Positions 59,519-64,000 of a DNA stretch of 64,000 bases are shown here, one piece after another. The notes beneath the pieces are model-generated. The model did not search any database. It was not told the origin of the DNA and saw only the letters and a program-made list of their open reading frames with translations. The stretch is from Pseudomonas sp. GTDB lineage: Bacteria > Pseudomonadota > Gammaproteobacteria > Pseudomonadales > Pseudomonadaceae. The stretch is taken from the NCBI RefSeq assembly GCF_030150285.1, contig NZ_JASLGE010000076.1:1-64000 (forward strand), read 5' to 3'. Numbering within the stretch: the first letter of the stretch is position 1; every line of letters starts with the position of its first letter. A program made the translations under genes and the position numbers.

Positions 59519-60010
59519 ATGAGACTGACTACAAAAGGCCGTTACGCCGTTACTGCAATGCTTGATCTGGCGTTGCACGCACAGCACGGGCCGGTGTCCC
59601 TGGCTGACATTTCCGAGCGCCAAGGCATCTCTTTATCTTACCTGGAACAACTGTTTGCCAAGTTGCGCCGCAGCAGCCTGGTTTCCAGTGTGCGTGGCCC
59701 AGGTGGCGGTTATCAGTTGTCGCGCGATATGCAAGGTATTCAAGTGGCTCAGGTCATTGATGCCGTGAACGAATCTGTCGATGCCACGCGTTGCCAGGGC
59801 CTTGGCGACTGCCATGCTGGCGATACGTGCTTGACTCACCATTTGTGGTGCGACCTGAGCCTGCAAATCCACGAGTTTCTCAGCGGTATCAGCTTGGCGG
59901 ATCTTGTCACTCGCCGTGAGGTGCAAGAAGTAGCCCAGCGTCAGGATCAGCGCCGTTGTAATAGCAAGGCGCCGCACCTGGATAAGATCGAAGCGTCCGC
60001 CGTCGAGTGA
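59519..60010 (+). CDS. iscR: Fe-S cluster regulator IscR
   Basis: Rrf2-family regulator that binds a [2Fe-2S] cluster and represses the isc operon. Winged helix at about residues 10-65 (SLADISERQGISLSYLEQLFAKLR, VRGPGGGYQLSR). The cluster ligands Cys92, Cys98, Cys104 and His107 are at the same positions as in E. coli IscR. Its 163 residues are typical. It is the first gene of the operon, 49 bases before iscS. Confidence 0.97.
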   Translation: MRLTTKGRYAVTAMLDLALHAQHGPVSLADISERQGISLSYLEQLFAKLRRSSLVSSVRGPGGGYQLSRDMQGIQVAQVIDAVNESVDATRCQGLGDCHAGDTCLTHHLWCDLSLQIHEFLSGISLADLVTRREVQEVAQRQDQRRCNSKAPHLDKIEASAVE

Positions 60011-60059
60011 TTGCATAAAAACGACGGTGCGCCAGCCAGCCTGATTTAGGAGATAGTCC

Positions 60060-61274
60060 ATGAAATTGCCGATTTACCTTGATTACTCAGCCACCACCCC
60101 GGTTGATCCGCGTGTTGCTCAAAAAATGAGCGACTGCTTGCTGGTTGACGGGAACTTCGGTAACCCGGCTTCGCGCTCCCACGTCTTCGGCTGGAAAGCG
60201 GAAGAAGCGGTTGAGAACGGTCGTCGTCAGGTTGCTGATCTGGTTAATGCCGACCCGCGCGAAATCGTCTGGACCTCTGGTGCGACCGAAGCCAACAACC
60301 TGGCTATCAAAGGCGCAGCGCATTTCTATGCGACCAAGGGCAAGCACCTGATTACCGACAAGATTGAGCACAAGGCTGTCCTCGACACCATGCGCCAATT
60401 GGAGCGTGAAGGCTTCGAAGTGACCTACATCGAGCCGGGTGAAGACGGCCTGGTGACGCCCGCCATGGTTGAAGCCGCCATGCGCGAAGACACCATTCTG
60501 GTGTCGATCATGCACGTGAACAACGAAATCGGCACCATCAACGACATCGCGGCCATTGGTGAGCTGACCCGCTCGCGTGGCGTGTTGTTCCACGTTGACG
60601 CGGCCCAGTCCACGGGCAAGGTTGAAATCGACCTGGCCAAGCTGAAAGTTGACCTGATGTCCTTCTCGGCCCACAAAACGTATGGCCCTAAAGGCATTGG
60701 CGCGCTGTATGTCAGCCGCAAGCCTCGCGTACGTATTGAGGCCACCATGCACGGTGGCGGTCACGAGCGCGGCATGCGTTCGGGCACCTTGGCCACTCAC
60801 CAGATCGTGGGCATGGGCGAAGCGTTCCAGATCGCCAAAGAAGAAATGGCCGCTGAAAATATTCGCATCAAGGCGTTGAGCGACCGTTTCTTCAAGCAGG
60901 TCGAACACCTTGAAGAGCTTTACGTGAACGGCAGCATGATTCACCGCGTACCGCACAACCTGAACCTGAGCTTCAACTACGTTGAAGGCGAGTCGCTGAT
61001 CATGGCGCTCAAGGATCTGGCTGTGTCGTCGGGGTCGGCTTGCACCTCCGCTTCCCTTGAGCCTTCCTACGTGTTGCGCGCCCTGGGCCGCAACGACGAG
61101 TTGGCGCACAGCTCAATTCGTTTCACCTTCGGCCGGTTCACCACCGAAGAAGAAATCGACTACGCCGCGCAGAAAGTGTGCGAGGCCGTTACCAAGCTGC
61201 GCGCTCTGTCGCCGCTGTGGGACATGTACAAAGACGGCATCGACATCTCGAAAATCGAGTGGGCGGCGCACTGA
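60060..61274 (+). CDS. iscS: cysteine desulfurase IscS
   Basis: PLP enzyme that takes sulfur from cysteine for Fe-S clusters and tRNA thiolation. PLP lysine K206 in SAHKTYGPK and the active-site Cys328 in SSGSACTSAS are present. Its 404 residues equal the E. coli length, and the C-terminal tail (DISKIEWAAH) is kept. AGGAGA lies about six bases before the ATG. The 94-base gap before iscU contains the sequence CAGGCGCTGTAA and GCGTCTCAAGAGCG but no clear terminator. Confidence 0.98.
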   Translation: MKLPIYLDYSATTPVDPRVAQKMSDCLLVDGNFGNPASRSHVFGWKAEEAVENGRRQVADLVNADPREIVWTSGATEANNLAIKGAAHFYATKGKHLITDKIEHKAVLDTMRQLEREGFEVTYIEPGEDGLVTPAMVEAAMREDTILVSIMHVNNEIGTINDIAAIGELTRSRGVLFHVDAAQSTGKVEIDLAKLKVDLMSFSAHKTYGPKGIGALYVSRKPRVRIEATMHGGGHERGMRSGTLATHQIVGMGEAFQIAKEEMAAENIRIKALSDRFFKQVEHLEELYVNGSMIHRVPHNLNLSFNYVEGESLIMALKDLAVSSGSACTSASLEPSYVLRALGRNDELAHSSIRFTFGRFTTEEEIDYAAQKVCEAVTKLRALSPLWDMYKDGIDISKIEWAAH

Positions 61275-61368
61275 TATTTCAAGTCGCCGTAGACAGGCGC
61301 TGTAAGTGCAGCGAAAGCAGCTTTACAGCGTCTCAAGAGCGACTCTCTGATGAGTGAGGATGAGTACC

Positions 61369-61755
61369 ATGGCTTACAGCGAAAAGGTCATTGACCACTA
61401 CGAGAACCCGCGCAACGTCGGCAAGATGGACGCGGAAGACCCGGATGTCGGTACCGGCATGGTTGGCGCACCCGCGTGCGGCGACGTGATGCGTCTACAG
61501 ATCAAGGTTAACGAGCAGGGCATCATTGAAGATGCCAAGTTCAAGACCTATGGTTGCGGTTCGGCAATCGCTTCCAGCTCTTTGGCGACCGAGTGGATGA
61601 AGGGCAAGACTCTGGATGAAGCAGAGACCATCAAGAACACTCAGTTGGCCGAAGAGCTGGCCTTGCCACCGGTGAAAATTCACTGCTCGGTACTTGCCGA
61701 AGATGCCATCAAGGCAGCTGTGCGCGATTACAAGCAGAAGAAAGGTTTGATCTGA
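61369..61755 (+). CDS. iscU: Fe-S cluster scaffold IscU
   Basis: Scaffold on which IscS builds [2Fe-2S] clusters and from which HscBA releases them. From ATG 61369 it has 128 residues. The three conserved cysteines are Cys37 (GAPACGDV), Cys63 (YGCGSA) and Cys106 (KIHCSVL), with the LPPVK motif that HscA binds just before the last. The frame is open five codons upstream, but ATG 61369 has GAGGATG in position as ribosome-binding site. Confidence 0.98.
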   Translation: MAYSEKVIDHYENPRNVGKMDAEDPDVGTGMVGAPACGDVMRLQIKVNEQGIIEDAKFKTYGCGSAIASSSLATEWMKGKTLDEAETIKNTQLAEELALPPVKIHCSVLAEDAIKAAVRDYKQKKGLI

Positions 61756-61818
61756 TCCCGGCCCATGCCCTGGTGGCATGAGCGGGCTGATGATACTGGC
61801 GATAGGTAAGGAGTCACG

Positions 61819-62142
61819 ATGGCTATCAGCATGACAGAAGCGGCGGCCAAGCACATTCGTCGCTCCCTCGACGGGCGCGGTAAAGGTGAGGGGATTCGTC
61901 TGGGTGTTCGCACCACGGGCTGCTCCGGCCTTGCCTATGTGCTGGAGTTTGTCGATGAAGTGGGCGAGGAAGACCAGGTCTTTGAAACCCACGGCGAAAA
62001 AGTGATCATCGATCCCAAGAGCTTGACCTACCTTGACGGTACAGAGCTGGACTTCGTCAAGGAGGGCCTCAATGAAGGCTTCAAGTTCAACAACCCTAAC
62101 GTGCGCGGTGAATGTGGCTGCGGCGAAAGCTTCAACATCTGA
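61819..62142 (+). CDS. iscA: A-type Fe-S carrier IscA
   Basis: A-type carrier that passes iron or clusters to target proteins. The three cysteine ligands are Cys35 (TTGCSGLAY) and the C-terminal pair in GECGCGESF (99 and 101). Its 107 residues match E. coli IscA. AAGGAG lies about seven bases before the ATG. Confidence 0.97.
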   Translation: MAISMTEAAAKHIRRSLDGRGKGEGIRLGVRTTGCSGLAYVLEFVDEVGEEDQVFETHGEKVIIDPKSLTYLDGTELDFVKEGLNEGFKFNNPNVRGECGCGESFNI

Positions 62143-62150
62143 GGCAACTC

Positions 62151-62672
62151 GTGGGTACTCCTTGTCATTTCGCTCTATTTGAACTGCAACCGAGCTTTAC
62201 GCTGGACCTCGAGCAGTTGGCCGCGCGTTACCGTGAGTTGGCGCGTGGCGTACATCCTGACCGCTTTGCGGATGCTTCCGAACGTGAGCAACGACTGGCG
62301 CTAGAGCAATCCGCGAGCCTTAACGAGGCTTATCAGACGCTCAAGAGCCCACCCAAGCGCGCGCGTTACCTGCTTGCGATGAATGGGCGTGAGATGCCGC
62401 TGGAAGTCACGGTGCACGATCCCGAGTTTCTGCTGCAGCAGATGCAGTGGCGCGAAGAGCTTGAAGATCTGCAGGACAGCGCCGATATAGACGGTGTTGC
62501 TGCATTCAAGCGCCGGTTGAAATTGGCCCAGAATGAATTGAACGACAGCTTCGCTGCTTGTTGGAATGATGCTGCCCAGCGTGAACAGGCTGAACGCCTG
62601 ATGCGCCGCATGCAGTTCCTCGACAAGCTCACTTACGAAGTGCGCCAGTTAGAAGAGCGCCTCGACGATTAA
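62151..62672 (+). CDS. hscB: Fe-S J-type co-chaperone HscB
   Basis: Delivers IscU to HscA and stimulates its ATPase. The N-terminal J domain carries HPD (ARGVHPDRF, about residues 38-40), and the C-terminal helical domain (about 85-173) binds IscU. The start is GTG at 62151, eight bases after the iscA stop, giving 173 residues as in E. coli; the frame is open a further 13 codons into iscA but those residues are not family-like. Confidence 0.95.
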   Translation: MGTPCHFALFELQPSFTLDLEQLAARYRELARGVHPDRFADASEREQRLALEQSASLNEAYQTLKSPPKRARYLLAMNGREMPLEVTVHDPEFLLQQMQWREELEDLQDSADIDGVAAFKRRLKLAQNELNDSFAACWNDAAQREQAERLMRRMQFLDKLTYEVRQLEERLDD

Positions 62673-62722
62673 CTCCGTGCTTTCCTGATTGCACGCCTGA
62701 TTACAGATAAGTCCTGATAACG

Positions 62723-64000
62723 ATGGCCCTACTGCAGATCGCCGAACCCGGCCAAAGTCCTCAACCGCACCAGCGACGTCTGGCTGTGGGGATCGACTTG
62801 GGCACCACCAATTCGCTGGTCGCTGCATTGCGCAGTGGTCTTTCCGAGCCGCTGGCCGATGCGGATGGCAAGGTCATCCTGCCTTCGGCGGTGCGCTATC
62901 ACGCCGACCGCATTGAGGTGGGTGAATCTGCTCGTCTGGCGGCTTCAAGCGACCCTTTCAATACCGTGCTGTCGGTCAAGCGTTTGATGGGTCGTGGTCT
63001 GTCCGACGTCAAGCAGCTTGGCGAGCAGTTGCCGTACCGTTTTGTCGGCGGCGAGTCGCACATGCCGTTTATCGACACTGTCCAGGGGCCTAAAAGCCCG
63101 GTGCAGGTGTCAGCTGATATTTTGATGGCGCTTCGCGAACGGGCCGAAAAAGCCTTGGGTGGCGAGTTGGTGGGGGCGGTCATTACCGTTCCGGCTTACT
63201 TTGATGACGCTCAGCGTCAAGCGACCAAGGATGCGGCCAAGCTGGCAGGCCTGAATGTGCTGCGTTTGCTCAATGAGCCTACGGCTGCTGCCGTGGCGTA
63301 TGGGCTCGATCAGCAGGCCGAAGGTATCGTTGCTATCTATGACCTGGGCGGCGGCACGTTCGATATTTCGATACTGCGTTTGACCGGGGGCGTCTTCGAA
63401 GTTCTGGCAACCGGCGGCGACAGTGCGTTGGGTGGCGATGATTTCGATCACGCCATCGCAAACTGGATCGTTGAGCAGGCAGGTTTGTCTGCGGATCTGG
63501 CTCCGGGGGCTCAGCGCGAGCTGCTGCAAATCGCTTGCGCGGCCAAAGAGGGTCTGACTGATGCGGCCTCGGTGACGGTTGCTTATGGCGATTGGCATGC
63601 CGCGTTGACCCGTGAGGCCTTCGATGCCCTGATTGAGCCAATGATCGCGCGCAGCCTCAAGGCTTGCCGTCGTGCGGTGCGTGACTCGAACATTGAGCTG
63701 GATGAAGTCCAGGCGGTGGTGATGGTGGGCGGTTCAACCCGCGTACCGCGTGTGCGCGAAGCGGTGGCCGATATGTTTGGTCGCCAGCCGTTGACGGACA
63801 TTGATCCGGACCAGGTGGTGGCCATTGGTGCGGCCATTCAGGCTGATACCTTGGCGGGCAACAAGCGTGAAGGTGGCGAATTGCTGCTGCTTGACGTTAT
63901 TCCTCTGTCGTTGGGCCTGGAAACGATGGGCGGCCTGATGGAGAAAGTCATTCCGCGCAATACGACGATTCCTGTGGCGCGAGCGCAAGATTTCACGACG
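62723..64000 (+). CDS. hscA: Fe-S chaperone HscA (3' end beyond window)
   Basis: Specialised Hsp70 that releases clusters from IscU. The visible 426 residues start at ATG 62723 and cover the whole ATPase domain and the start of the substrate domain. Hsp70 signatures are present: GIDLGTTNSLVA (about residues 23-34), IYDLGGGTFDISIL and VVMVGGSTRVPRVREAV. A full protein would be about 620 residues, so roughly 195 are missing beyond the window end. fdx and iscX probably follow. Confidence 0.97.
   Translation, partial: MALLQIAEPGQSPQPHQRRLAVGIDLGTTNSLVAALRSGLSEPLADADGKVILPSAVRYHADRIEVGESARLAASSDPFNTVLSVKRLMGRGLSDVKQLGEQLPYRFVGGESHMPFIDTVQGPKSPVQVSADILMALRERAEKALGGELVGAVITVPAYFDDAQRQATKDAAKLAGLNVLRLLNEPTAAAVAYGLDQQAEGIVAIYDLGGGTFDISILRLTGGVFEVLATGGDSALGGDDFDHAIANWIVEQAGLSADLAPGAQRELLQIACAAKEGLTDAASVTVAYGDWHAALTREAFDALIEPMIARSLKACRRAVRDSNIELDEVQAVVMVGGSTRVPRVREAVADMFGRQPLTDIDPDQVVAIGAAIQADTLAGNKREGGELLLLDVIPLSLGLETMGGLMEKVIPRNTTIPVARAQDFTT

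Overview
This window is a chromosomal segment of a Pseudomonas (Gammaproteobacteria), most like the P. fluorescens lineage; a closer assignment (for example near P. fragi) would be a guess. The evidence is the dcw order ending ftsQ-ftsA-ftsZ-lpxC, the rsmI/rnpB/mraZ junction, an OprD-type porin, a NorR-type regulator divergent from a flavohaemoglobin gene, Pseudomonas-style REP sequences (core GCGAGCAAGCTCGC), and IscR/NorR proteins with the expected ligand residues.

Layout. (1) 44-19560, plus strand: rsmI, RNase P RNA, then a complete division and cell-wall (dcw) cluster of 16 genes, mraZ to lpxC, mostly joined by start/stop overlaps. A sigma70 promoter and a three-repeat MraZ operator precede it. 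A strong terminator follows lpxC. (2) 19645-33523, mostly minus strand: accessory and adaptive functions. These are a CACHE-like diguanylate cyclase, an OprD porin, a small exported protein, a four-gene operon (membrane fusion protein, RND pump, response regulator, sensor kinase), a small plus-strand gene, a GNAT/CheV pair, a repeat-rich intergenic region and norR. (3) 33678-41180, plus strand: flavohaemoglobin hmp under a NorR/sigma54-type control region, dsbB, an ~800-base stretch without a convincing gene, and cyoABCDE (cytochrome bo3 oxidase and haem O synthase). (4) 41275-45852: an NmrA-like reductase divergent from a LysR regulator, an Lrp regulator divergent from a LysE exporter, a DUF924 protein, a small cytochrome c and a hypothetical protein. 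(5) 46033-50118, minus strand: an iron-starvation cell-surface signalling locus (ECF sigma, FecR-type anti-sigma, TonB receptor with STN domain) preceded by a Fur box. (6) 50359-56624: tRNA-Leu(CAA), then queA-tgt-yajC-secD-secF and a glycine-zipper protein. (7) 56788-64000: suhB (minus), then trmJ-cysE and the iscR-S-U-A-hscB-hscA operon, with hscA cut by the window edge.

Functional themes are envelope growth and division, respiration and NO detoxification, iron/Fe-S homeostasis, efflux and c-di-GMP/chemotaxis signalling. I see no prophage, insertion sequence, CRISPR array, toxin-antitoxin or defence island. Nothing here is clearly an undescribed system. The items most worth a second look are the NorR control region, the paired REP units around cheV/norR, the single-pump RND operon that carries its own two-component system, the unexplained DNA upstream of cyoA, and two small conserved-looking proteins.
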